A stretch of 64,000 bases of DNA. It comes from Lethocerus indicus. Taxonomy: Eukaryota; Arthropoda; Insecta; Hemiptera; Belostomatidae. Position numbers and translations under genes: made by a program. Below the pieces are notes generated by a model that saw only the letters and a list, made by a program, of their open reading frames with translations, made no database searches and was not told the DNA's origin. Shown here piece after piece: positions 1 through 10,400 of the stretch (position 1 is its first letter; each line of letters starts with the position of its first letter). The DNA lies in contig JACDQD010000011.1 of NCBI GenBank assembly GCA_019843655.1, positions 9,404,604-9,468,603 on the forward strand, read 5' to 3'.

Positions 1-161
1 TGGGGCGTGTGGTTTTGTCTTCATTGTAGTGGGGGGAGGGGGAAACTCCCAAAAAAAAATAACGAGACACGTATATACAGACAACCACCATAGTACAAGT
101 GACAGTGACAGTGCAGTGAGGATGCCCGAAAAACATCCAAAGTGCCAAAAGTGACTTACAC

Positions 162-200
162 CGCTACTGAAGATGGCGAACAGCCGAAACCGGTTTAGCG
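162..200 (+). ncRNA. Hammerhead-like self-cleaving ribozyme motif (copy A)
   Basis: Stem I CGCTA (162-166) pairs perfectly with TAGCG (196-200). The conserved core CTGAAGA occupies 167-173. Stem II is GGC (175-177) with GCC (183-185), closing a five-base loop, with one extra T between core and stem. GAAAC follows at 186-190. A minimal stem III (AC with GT around CG) and T195 at the cleavage position complete the layout. Very short stem III is typical of hammerheads in Penelope-like elements and retrozymes, which often act as dimers. The extra base before stem II departs from the textbook consensus, so activity is uncertain. Confidence 0.5.
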
Positions 201-310
201 AAAGCCCAAACCAGCGAGAGGAGACAGAAACGCACAAAATCTACGGTATTCCAATCCCTCGCAGACCACAAAACAGGTATGTTAAACTAGTTCTTATGTT
301 GTTGACATAA
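173..310 (+). CDS. Short ORF inside repeat copy A (45 aa), doubtful
   Basis: An ATG that starts on the last base of the ribozyme core opens a 45-codon frame, rich in Arg, Glu, Pro and Gln, that ends at TAA 308-310. Related peptide sequence (the RPNQREETETHEIYGIP type) is legible in the foldback arms at 32.3-32.5 and 49.4 kb, once on the opposite strand. At codon 35 the DNA reads AACAG followed by GTATGT, so it could be a short first coding exon with a donor at 276. I see no downstream exon, and the donor-like sequence is itself part of the repeat. Most likely a relic or chance frame of a mobile repeat. Confidence 0.2.
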   Translation: MANSRNRFSESPNQREETETHKIYGIPIPRRPQNRYVKLVLMLLT

Positions 311-2480
311 AATTAATGAGTGGCTCTTAAGGATAAAAATGTAGCGGCGTTAGGTCCAATACGGGGCAGGGTCCAAGAACAAAGGAGCCGGGAGCGGCGG
401 TGACGCAACCCGTTCCGAATCCCGACTCATTGTTCCGTCCGGTTCTGTATATACGAGCCCAGCTAGATATCGGGCCGGCACGCGAGCCCCACAATACTAA
501 TAGCCGGGATAATCACTGTGATTACAAGAAGGTTGTGTAGGGGCGGGGGGGGCGAATAACACACACCGCGCCTTGTCTGACTGTCATCGCCGTTGACCTG
601 CACGAAGATCGACACGTGGTTTTCGAAACGAGGCGCGGCTCCTGCCCGTTATCATGATGGCAGTTTCCGGTAATCAGGCTTCAAACCGGACGGACGGAAA
701 CCATAGGAAAGAGACCTATAATAAAAGAATTCTAGGCCAAATAGTTTATATTATTTAATTAGGCCGTCACAACCCTGGATGGATCTTGGCACGTTTGGGC
801 CACACGGGTTTGGGCCTTCATAAATCTACTCTTCCATTCCCAGCGTACAGATATTCACCCCTCCCTAGGGATCGAGTTCCGATCAATCCCGAGAAGAAAC
901 CCCGATGGATGATACGGCTTTCCGGAGTCCTGGCGAAGTGGTGAGAATGGAGAAAATAGAGGAAATCTTCGCCAGTTCCTGATTTGTGGAAGTCCATAAA
1001 AGAATGGATTAAAAGACTCTAGGAAAGATGAGATGGGACGGAGGGACTCGGTAACCTAATAGTTTGGAGGATGGAGCGTGTTGTTCCTCAGAACAGATTT
1101 ACAATGCAGAATAATCCGCCGCATTGATTTGCCTCAAACTCAGAGGTCATTCGGTCGGCTATAAAACCAATTTAGAACTTAATTAGATTTTCAACTGCAA
1201 CGTCCACGCGCGCACGTTGCGGCCCTTAACCCACTAATAGTGCGGATTACAAGATCGGAGCTGTTAATTACCGCCCGGGGCTCTATTCCCTACTGTTTTA
1301 ATAGCCGTTTGCCTTTCATTCATCTGGTTGGGAGTGGGCGCCTAACAGGATCGCGCCCGCACCCATTATGCCCCGTTCCGGGGTCCCACAGAGGCCGGTG
1401 GCCATTTTTCAATTGGATTCGAATTTCTCTACGCCTATTTAAAAATGTTTCGATCCCCGTATCCTTGAATTATGCAATATTGTGATACATTACCATCTGA
1501 AAAATTAACGCACAACATTATTTTAGCTTAATGTTTAGGCAGAAGTTTGCGATGGTTCCAAATGCCATCATCTGATTTTCTGATTCCTTTCGCTCGTTTC
1601 GCTCGCCGAAATTTCGCTATCACAAATTTCTGACCAAGAACCAAATATACGTTTAAATCAATACCACATCATCTCCATCCTTAGCCTGTTAACTGAATTT
1701 ATGAAAGTCCCCTCGACTAATTAGTCCCAGTGTACCAAATTTTCCTGAAATTAAATGCGTTGTAACATATAACCTTAATGTTTACATGTAGTCTCAGTCT
1801 ATACGCGTTTTTGTAAAGGGTTAATATAGTATGTTGGACTATGAAATATATTGACCCAAACGTCGGATATCGTGGCCTGGACTTCAGTTCCAGGCTGTTG
1901 GCGAGAACGTACGCTTTCGTATCCCTTTTTTTGTGTGACCGGCCTAAAGTCGGAGTGCGGAAGTCCTATATTCTGCCCGTAAGTAGGCGGCCTGAAGGTT
2001 GGGCTCATTGTATATGCGGCGTATAAGGTACGACTCCTGGGCACCTGTTCCCTGTAGAAAAAAGCCCGGTCGTTGGGCCCGTTTCATCGGTGAATTACTC
2101 GGCCCCGTCCACGGGGCCTCCGTCGCCTTTGATTTAGGACGGCCCGTGTCCGATTAACGACCGATCGTAAATCCCCATTATGGCCTGGTACTGAGGGAGA
2201 ACGGAAGGTCTTTTCAAATTCTGATTAAAAAAAAGAATAAACCAATCGCAGTCCGGCCGGCAACGACCGGACCCGACGATAACCCAAATAAAGAAATAAC
2301 CGCGTCGCAAAAAACACACACAAAAGGAACACTACATTAAATTGCTCAGACAATTCACAGGGAGTTTTTGTCACAACGATCCACTCTCGGACAAGTGGAT
2401 TAGGGTTTTCCCTCTCCGAGATTTCTTCAACCGTCAGTAGAAAACACGAACGCATCCACGTTGGCAGGGATAGCGATGCT
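311..2480. other. Gene-free stretch, no recognised element
   Basis: Mixed AT-rich DNA with GC-richer islands near 360-560 and 1860-2110, and an 8-base G run at 545-552. The open frames here are short, overlap each other on both strands and show no codon bias or domain. Probably intronic or intergenic. Confidence 0.5.
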
Positions 2481-2514
2481 GTGCTCGAAAACCGAAATAT
2501 TCGCGGGGTAATAA

Positions 2515-2590
2515 TAATGAGTTCAGAACTTAAGTTTAATGCACCTATCACCTGGCAGTATTGGGAGCAAACTTACACTAATACCACCCA
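2515..2590 (+). repeat. Dispersed repeat, 'GTTCAGAAYTTAAG' family (copy 1)
   Basis: AGTTCAGAACTTAAGTTTAA followed about 45 bases later by GGGAGCAAACTTACACTAAT aligns with better copies at 24.61-24.72 and 58.41-58.51 kb. A 75-codon frame crosses it (2481-2708), but it differs from the frames in the other copies. Function and class are unknown. Confidence 0.4.
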
Positions 2591-2742
2591 CAAAGAGAAT
2601 GAACCAAAAATAATTAGTTCGGTTGTAACTAGCGTACCCCCTCCTCTCCTTGAAAATCATAGTTTCAATATAAATAAAAAATTAGAAAGTAATAACATTT
2701 TTGTGTAAATATTTTCTTTGGTTTACCGTCAGATTTTATTAT

Positions 2743-2800
2743 TCTAATCTGTTTTTTGTTTTTTTTTCAGGTAAGCAAGTTCACCATCCATTCACTAACT
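2743..2800 (+). promoter_or_regulatory. Recursive splice site 1 with possible RS-exon
   Basis: Reading 5' to 3': branch-point-like TCTAAT with the branch A at 2747, a T-rich tract (2750-2767), CAG ending at 2770, then immediately GTAAGC at 2771. The branch A lies 23 bases before the AG, an ideal spacing. A strong second donor, GTAAGT, starts at 2801, so 2771-2800 could be defined as a 30-base recursive exon that is then removed. This is the layout of ratchet points in long introns of flies and vertebrates. It implies a plus-strand intron crossing this position. Confidence 0.7.
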
Positions 2801-2806
2801 GTAAGT

Positions 2807-5336
2807 TAAATTACTTATACCTAAAAATACTAAATATCTGATAATTTTAATATTAGAAATAATTTAATCGAACTAAAATTGAACACTATGCTTGATAATA
2901 ATATTAGATTAGATTTTATCTGGATAAATAGAGTAGGAATTCAATTTTCTTTAATAATTTAAGAAATACTTCTCTCTCCGTTCAGGTCTATACCTTAATG
3001 CGCATAGTGTGCCTTAACTCGTGATCAGATAGGAAAATGAATTATTGCCACCTGAAATATCTAATGCCTTAGTGCGTATAATACTTGTTTCGAAGAAACC
3101 ACTGGTCCCCACTTGTTTTCTTTGATCCGAAAATAAAAATCGCATCGGAATTTCAAATGCGGTATTTGAAATTCACGACGTCGTCCGAGGTGGTACCTGG
3201 TGCGAATTTTCATCGGCTGGTACTTACAGCGATCGAACGAACTCGACGATACCGAGGTCCGAATTTTATTATGATTAGAACGCACGCGCGCCTACATATC
3301 GCCGGCTTCTTAACCGAAATCTAATCCCTCGACAGCGTCGGTTGTGTAATCGACTACCGGTGCGCGGCCGTGCGATGACGCAATTGTTTCGCGGTTAACA
3401 TTTAACGCGGATGAATTGATACGCGCTCGCACGGGCCGCCTGTACGCGTACGTACGTGCGGGCCCGAATTTGGCCCCGGGTACTTTGCCCGAATAACAAC
3501 AGTGTAATTGCGCCGTCCCAATGGGCCTATGCCGTCGGTAACCAATTTGTTTCTGGCTCGTTCGCTACAGTACCGGCCTACATTAGTTTAAATGGCTCTT
3601 GGAATTCCAAGTATCGTTTTATTCGATTCGCGAATTAACCTGACGATAGGCGTGGGCTTTCTCGCCCCCGGCTACTTATATCCCACGTTTCAAATTGTAT
3701 TTTCAGAATGGAATGATTGATTCGTCGTGAGATGAATAATTGCAGTTAAAATATTGATATATCACTGTCAACGTGACAGGCCTAAGAAAATCGAAAATAT
3801 ATGATTATGTTATTCGTTCCTGTTTTTTTAATACTGTTGCAATTATTTAAACGCGATGTGTTAAAATGTGCTGAAAATGTTTTGAATTTTTTTTAATATT
3901 CATTTTACACAAATTTGAAATCATTGGCGAATAAATTAATGTTATTGGACGTATTTAATTTCTTATGAGAGAGTAGGAAGCGTGAATGTGTAGCCTATCC
4001 AAATTTGGCAATAAAATATAGTCTTATTAGAAAACTAACATAGACAATGATTTATAGGCCTATTTCGATCATACAAAAAATTATTAGAGGAATTCAGGTG
4101 TAAAATGAATGATTAGGACGAATGGTTGTTTTGGACATGCGTATACTTTCTGTTGCCCTTTTAAATTTTCTCAACAGGGCTTTTAATCACACAATTAGTC
4201 TCCAGAATCACTTTATATTTAATTGATATGTGTGGAGAATGCAAATATACTTTATTATTCAAATCTGAAGACTGTGACTACTTGGAATGACAGAAGGCTA
4301 GAATTACGGGCACATTCGTTTTGATCACTAATCAGGCCATCGATAGCCCCGCCATAATTGCCTCTTTTAGCTCCAATAAAACGTACAAAAAAAACGGTCC
4401 AGTCAATTCAAATACGATTAAACGCTCGAATTGAAACCGGGAGTTTGGGGTATCGACGCGTGACATACTCCATTGGGCACGGGTGATTGACATCGGCCCC
4501 AATTACTGCAATTATTTTGAAAGGTAATTTCTTGTTAATGACTAGCCGCGAGCGAGGTAATTGATTTTTACCCTTTGCTCAAATGAACTGTTCTAATTTG
4601 ATGAAATCGAAATGCTCGGATTGAAACATTTCGATCAGATTGCACGCTCCACCAAATTAGAGGATTAGAGGCGAAATACAATTACACCGAAGGAGTTGTT
4701 ATCCATATCTTCCAGTTTTTTTTATATACAGTGTTTGTCTAAAAATTCATTTTATCTATTCATAATTTTTTCTTCCGTCTGTCTGGATTCCTGACAAATA
4801 TGAGGGATTATATAATTGTATTCACATTGTCATTTATCATTCCACTGAATATATTTAGAGAGGGAGATTGTTTGTTCCACAGTGTTTGATTCATAGGTTA
4901 AAAATCGATTTACCTTCAGCTTCATTTTTGACGTTTAGACTGAAAATAATGGAACGCGGGGGAGTTGAACATTTTTTAATACCAGCCAAACTAATGGTTG
5001 ACTCTTCTCAATAATGGAGAAACTCAAGTCGTGCGATTTTCCTTCTCCACTGTCCTATGGCTATGCCCCGTTCCATCTTTAGTAGCGTTATATTTTGAGA
5101 TGAGGTGCTGAGAATTGTTGAAAGGTTATAACTCAATGTTGTAAATTAATTCATAGTGGTCCGATGCAGTACTGAGGGCATTCCCATCATCTGTACCCAG
5201 CCCGTTCCAATGCGGATGTAGCGTTTGAATCAAACGCTCGGAAAATTCAATTTTTCTTTGGCGAATATAGGCTGAATATAGGAAATTAATCAGGCAGTTT
5301 GTATCTGGAAATAGTCCCCGCCGGTTACTCCGAAAA
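2807..5336. other. Gene-free stretch
   Basis: AT-rich unique-looking sequence with a GC-richer island at about 3170-3660. A TTCAG preceded by CTCTCTCCG near 2970-2985 resembles a weak acceptor, but no donor or open frame supports an exon. No repeat or RNA gene recognised. Confidence 0.5.
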
Positions 5337-5560
5337 TTAATTCCGATACCAGGACTCGTTCCGTCTGGAAATAACTGTGGCCCGCGCGGCGTTCGGGTCG
5401 GCGGTTAGCATATTGATTCCTCCTGGGGGTTCCACACTGCTACCGTTTTTGGCTCCGATCGTGATCTTTACTGCCCCTCCCAACATCACACCGGTGAGTA
5501 TTGGTTTCCTCCCAGCGGTATATCGGAGCCTGAAGTCTTGCGCTCAGTTACTTTTCGTAT
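5337..5560. other. Protein-like stretch open on both strands, unassigned
   Basis: The plus frame runs from after TAA at 5338-5340 to TAA 5560-5562 (about 73 codons). The minus frame is open from 5543 down to its stop at 5337-5339 (about 68 codons). Both translations have balanced, protein-like composition: the plus frame is rich in Pro and hydrophobic residues, the minus frame contains GGAVKITIGAKNG and PPGGINMLTADPNAAR. A donor-like CCG/GTGAGT follows at 5494 on the plus strand. The GC content is higher than in the flanks. It could be an exon, a decayed gene or a fragment of foreign coding DNA. I do not recognise the family and cannot tell which strand, if either, codes. Confidence 0.25.
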
Positions 5561-5562
5561 AA

Positions 5563-6767
5563 GCGTTTCGATTCAGCTGTTGTCATAACCATCCTGTGCA
5601 GCCATCGCAGCCCATGCCACACACCCTTGAATATGAGAAAGACTGTAGAGATATTTCTGTTATAATCGAGTTTGTTCTTTAATACTCTTGAAGAGAAATG
5701 GCCGCTATTACACCGAAAGATAAATACATTTTCCTTCTTTTAGTTATAAAATCATAAAAAATATTTATTTTAAAATTTAATTTCGAATTAAATTTCCTGT
5801 ATTATATCCAAATTTCAAGTCACACCTAAACATCAATAAGTATAATTTATAGAATATGTTGCTTTCAAGTACTACATGGCGACTGGTAAATCAACATTAA
5901 ATTCTGAACTAATTTATTCCTCTTCATCGTCGACTCATTCATGCCGTCGTTTCCTTCCCTGCGAGTTTTCGTTAGGGACACTTTTCGTCATTTCCCATGG
6001 AAGACGTTCGTGATTCCATTCTTCTTCGTGCGTGGAAATGCGCAGTGCGAGTGGTCCGAGCAGCCACACCTGAACAGTGTCATTATTTTATTGTCGAATT
6101 TTTCAATGGTGCTATAGAAAAAAATAATCAAAAAGAAATGTTGACGCTCCTAGCTTTATGTCCCTACTTCAGCATCACCAGTTAAATCTCCCGAAAAAAA
6201 AGAAATCACGGAGCGATTCTATTATTAACTACGGTCGACTCTTTATAAAGTGTTCTGTTGAAAGAAGAAACGATGATATATCTTTCTTTAGTCGGGAGCG
6301 GATTGGATTAGTTTGGAAACGGGGGCCGGATATCTTCCCCGCTTAAGGTTTTATAACGTGGGCTGGGGGGGCGGGGGGTCTGAGGGTCGGTGAGCTGCCA
6401 GCAGAAGACGTAGATCATCTGAAGCGGTGCCAACTCGAGAACAAAACCGCTTTTCGCCCCTCTCGGCCCAAAGTAAACTCCGCCACCGATTTTATAATTA
6501 AAAGATTCAGGTTGGGGTGTTTTCTCCGTCCGATAACAAATCCCCTGTATTCGAACAGTCCGCAATAAAGCCGATGGTATCGGCGAATAATCTTATATAG
6601 GTACAAAAGACAAGTATAAAAAAGTCATCAAATAAAAATAATTAACGATAACCTTATTTGAGACGAGAAATTTGAAGTATATAACTATAACATAAAAAAG
6701 GGAAAGGCGACACTTTCTTACAAATCGTATGATTATATATCAAAATATTCTAATTTATGAAATCACT
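5563..6767. other. Gene-free stretch
   Basis: AT-rich DNA with one GC-rich patch at 6350-6480 that includes G runs. Several short overlapping frames exist on both strands; none shows codon bias or a recognisable motif. Confidence 0.45.
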
Positions 6768-6769
6768 TC

Positions 6770-7190
6770 GTGATAACCACAATCAATGAAATGAAACTAA
6801 TTTTAATTAGAGACCGTACTTACGAACTTTCAAAGGGATTTGCATGTTGAATTAGCCCCCGGCTCGATTATGGTGAATTACCAACTTTTAACGAGTTGTA
6901 AATTTTGCATTCAGTTGTTCTGCAACAAGTTGTAAGGGTAAATTAACCATTAAGATTTTGTCAGGACACAAGAAAATACCCTCCCCCTCCCCTACCATTC
7001 GTGTATCCGAGATGCGCGATGGCCACAATCAATGAAATGAAATGAACTAATTGTTAATTAGATAACACAGTTGTAAACTGCCTCAGGACTTCTTCTGGAG
7101 ATTTGCACGTGGTTGTTTACGACGAGTTGCAAATTTGGCATTCAATTGTATGGCAACAAGATTATAGGGTGAATTAACCGCGAGAGATTA
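6770..7190. repeat. Local direct duplication, two diverged copies of ~175 bp
   Basis: Copy 1 (about 6770-6948) and copy 2 (about 7017-7190) share, in the same order, CCACAATCAATGAAATGAA, CTAATTNTTAATTAGA, a GATTTGCA block, ACGAGTTGNAAATTT, a GCATTCANTTGT block, GCAACAAG, and a GGGTRAATTAACC block. Spacing is nearly conserved while intervening bases differ, so the duplication is old. TAATTA-type homeodomain cores are kept in both copies. Neither copy is found elsewhere in the window. Confidence 0.65.
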
Positions 7191-7199
7191 AAATCGAAA

Positions 7200-7417
7200 G
7201 TCCTTTCAACCATCCTTAATACTTAATGGTACATTTCTAATCACGACCATTCGCCACGACCTCCACATACCGAGATCTCGGTTCCTAAAGTTTCATTTCC
7301 GTCTCACTCGTCGAGTACCTCTCCATTGTCAACCATTCATTATCCCGAGATAAGTAAAGAGGTACTGCAATTGTCCATATAATCGTAAAGATTGATTGTA
7401 CAATAAATAAAAAAAAT
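7200..7417 (+). mobile_element. Jockey-clade LINE 3' end, 5'-truncated (fragment 1)
   Basis: Plus-strand codons from about 7255 read HDLHIPRSRFLKFHFRL, matching the C-terminal end of Jockey-type ORF2, just after the reverse transcriptase domain. A short 3' untranslated segment follows, ending in TTGATTGTACAATAAATAAA plus an A-rich tail at 7392-7417. The same tail closes the fragments at 17.46-18.10 and 50.44-50.71 kb. It is a dead, 5'-truncated insertion. The 131-codon minus-strand frame across 7285-7680 is its antisense shadow plus chance extension. Confidence 0.75.
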
Positions 7418-10400
7418 GAATCGTTCCGATTTATCAGATAAGAAGATATCGCGTGTATCAGAGATTCCACATCGCTCGCTTTGTCTCTATCAGTCCACCG
7501 GCTTGATATGAAAGGCCTCGGGATTGTTTGTTTTCTAGACTGGTATTTGTCAGTGACGATTGTTGTGCGCTCGACCGTACTCTCCTGCCGAAAGGCCGTT
7601 GAACACAGTCGGGTTAAAACAATGTTAAAACTACCATTGTCCGCGATATTCCAGGACCCCAACCGCCTGGCGTATGACAAATGATGATCTTCACGGCCGG
7701 TCTGTACCGGACAATGGGCCCCATTGCGGACAACGGCGCTTTCCGATCCGCGATGGGAATTGAAAAGGAAAAGGGCTTTTCGGAAATGTTCGAAACGGCC
7801 AATTCACCGGTTTCGACTTAGCCGGACAAGAGGACACCGACCTCCTCCGTCAGATACGTGACATGTTGGACAATAGAAATGGCTGGATACTTGCAAAGAA
7901 TAATTTCCGTAGGAAATAAATACCGTGACTTATTTTTTAAAAATTGATTCTTATCATCTCTTAAGTGAAATTTCATCGAACTTTCCCTTTGTTTTGTCCG
8001 GCTGCAGTTCCTAGGGATGACTCTTGTATCATTTTTTGTACTTTTGAACTTTGCATTGCAGGAAATTGCCGTACGTTTTCTCACGTTGTTGGTTTTATTT
8101 TTGGAATAGTAAAATTTTTGTTTGGTGATTCACAACCCTAATGATCCCGCTGCGGCTCTGAGATCAATAATAGATAGGAAATTTCATACTTTAAATTATT
8201 CTTAAATTTGCATATTTATGTGGTTTCAGTTATGTGAAAAAAATTGATAAATGCAGGATTCATTTTGAAAAGTAGTTTTTTCCTCGTAAAAATAAATTCG
8301 AGAGGGAGGCCCAATTAATCCCCCATTGTTTGGCCGCAATGAAAGCAGACCGCCGGCCTTTGTTTAAGTTGATTGGGGGCCTATCTTCTCTCCCTATTCT
8401 TCGAGTCAGTTAATGGTTTTTCTATTTTTTAACTTCCGAATGGGTGGGATTCGACGTTTTTTCAACCCAGACCAATTAGGGATTGATCTGAATAGGCGAA
8501 TGTCAGCTTCAGGATCTCTAGGTCTCTGAGGACGGTAGGGATAAACGGTTACGAGAATCTTGATGATACCTTGCACCCATGTTATAAAATTATTATTATT
8601 TATTTCTCTTGTGCATAATGATAATCTTTTACTCATAAAATTTATAATATTCACAATGGAAAAAATTTATATTCTCATTTAATTTTATCATGGTGGAAGA
8701 GCCTCCGCAGTAGGTTTCCGTGCGTGATCAATGAGGCGGGCGAATTTTCTCGGCTAGAAGGAAAATGAAGATTTTCCCTGAGGTTCGGCGATGAATATGC
8801 ATCGGTTTTGATATTTCCGAAACGTAATTTTGGGCAAACGCCTACGAGATTGTGTAGGCGGGAAAGAGGGATTTATCCCTGGCAGATTGAACTTTGATCA
8901 GAGGGGCTTTGAACAGATTTTTCTTAGATTTAAACAAAAGGTTAAATAATTCGGCAATATGAAACAATACTTAAGATCCAAGAGAGTGGTAGCAACCAAT
9001 TTTCAGTAATAAATTCTGACAATTAAACAGAAAGAATTAATCAATTTTTTTTAAATAAAAGCCCTTATTTTTGTTAATATTTCCGTATGCATCTACTCGA
9101 TTATGTAAATTTGCAAAGATGTTGGAGCAGGTTGCGGCTGATGAATGATGAGATTCCCGTAGCGAACTCATCGTAGTTCATGACTTCTGGCTAGGGCGTG
9201 ATTAAATCGGGGTTTTGCCGCCTCCGCTGCTTCCGCCGGATGTTGCGCCGCCTCCAAATTGGAGACAGCCTAGAATTCTATTTCTGATTGTCCAACTTGC
9301 GACCGGTCCATTAGCGCGTCCGTTGTGACTAACGCTGGTCCTTTACTCTGCGATTGGCCTGGAGCCCCCGGAAGTTAATAATGAAAAGGCCCGAGGGATC
9401 TCCTACCTTTGAATTCTGGTCGCTGGAACGTTCCCTCGTTGAAATGCTTTCTGAGAAACAAGGCCCGACTAAAATTTCCTCCTGGCGCATAATATCGCGC
9501 GTAATTCTTTTTTTCAAATCGAGTTTCTAATGCGGGCTCCTGGAAGGGGTTGTACAACATGTATCCTGATTATAATTGCGGTTATAAATATTTTGTCGAT
9601 TATGATCCCGCCTATTTAGGCTGCTCCCTTATCCGGGCTTGGCGGCTAATCGCCGGGCGATTAAACCCGGCCCCTGGTCTCCTCTTCGTCCGGGTCTCTT
9701 CAGCCGGCTAATTAGTGGGGGCATTAGGGCCTGAGTTAAGATCGCTAAGCCCCCTCAGGCCAAGAACTGAGACTTCCTCGAGACTTAACTTTTATTGCTC
9801 CGCCTTTCCTGGGCCTACCAGAAGTCCCCTATAACAGTTTACTTCGGGAAGTTAAACTTTCATGCGCATTGCGACAACTGCTCTCCTCTCTTGTGTACCT
9901 GGGAATATCAATATAAACATAAAGCGTAAAAAAATGCCCTGTTATGTGTAATAAACCTCAGAATAGCGAGAATTCACGAGCAGCATAGCAATTTTGGCGA
10001 TACAAGTAGGTAGGCCATTCGTCTATGTATGACTGCAGCAAAAAAAATTGGAGGTTGATATGTAATAGCCATATAAATGATATACCAGAACGTGAAGGCA
10101 ATTTGTGTATTTGATAAATGTGAATGAAACTGACTATAAGTGAATGTAATATTTCATTGTCATAGTCCATAAGAACAATCGCAGAACATCGAATTACTTA
10201 AATAGTATAATATTCATCACGCCTCCTAGTTGATAGGACCGAAGGGGTTCTCGCTACCATCTTTAGTTATTAGTATATTACATAATGTCGAATGTGAATT
10301 GAATTTATTGGCAATGTTTAGTAAATTTCAATTCATTATCTGTACCTTAATGTCGTTCTATACGTTCTTTCTTTCGATACACAATCGGTATTTCCAATAC

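Larger units (their letters stand above)
1..310 (+). mobile_element. Foldback/Penelope-like repeat, right arm (copy A)
   Basis: Best-preserved plus-oriented arm of a repeat family found about a dozen times here. Recognisable blocks in order: the GTGACAGTGACAGTGCAGTG block (about 101-120), CCGAAAAACATCC (about 126-138), GTGCCAAAAGTGACT (about 142-156), a hammerhead-like core (162-200), ACCAGCGAGAGGAGACAGAA (about 210-229), and CCTCGCAGACCACAAAACAG followed by GTATGT (about 257-282). The left part of the element lies outside the window, or the first 90 bases are its internal part. Other copies occur as inverted pairs, so the family is a foldback or has inverted terminal repeats. Inverted pseudo-LTRs and hammerhead motifs are both known for Penelope-like retroelements; assignment to that class is inference because no reverse transcriptase or GIY-YIG region is seen. 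Confidence 0.7.

Noticed and set aside
173..275. Copy A as the true first coding exon of a host gene with donor CAG/GTATGT
   Set aside because: The same sequence, including the donor-like bases, recurs in inverted arms elsewhere, so it belongs to a mobile repeat; no following exon is seen.
7285..7680. 131-codon minus-strand frame
   Set aside because: Its left part is antisense to a Jockey-type LINE 3' end in plus orientation; the rest has no bias or domain.
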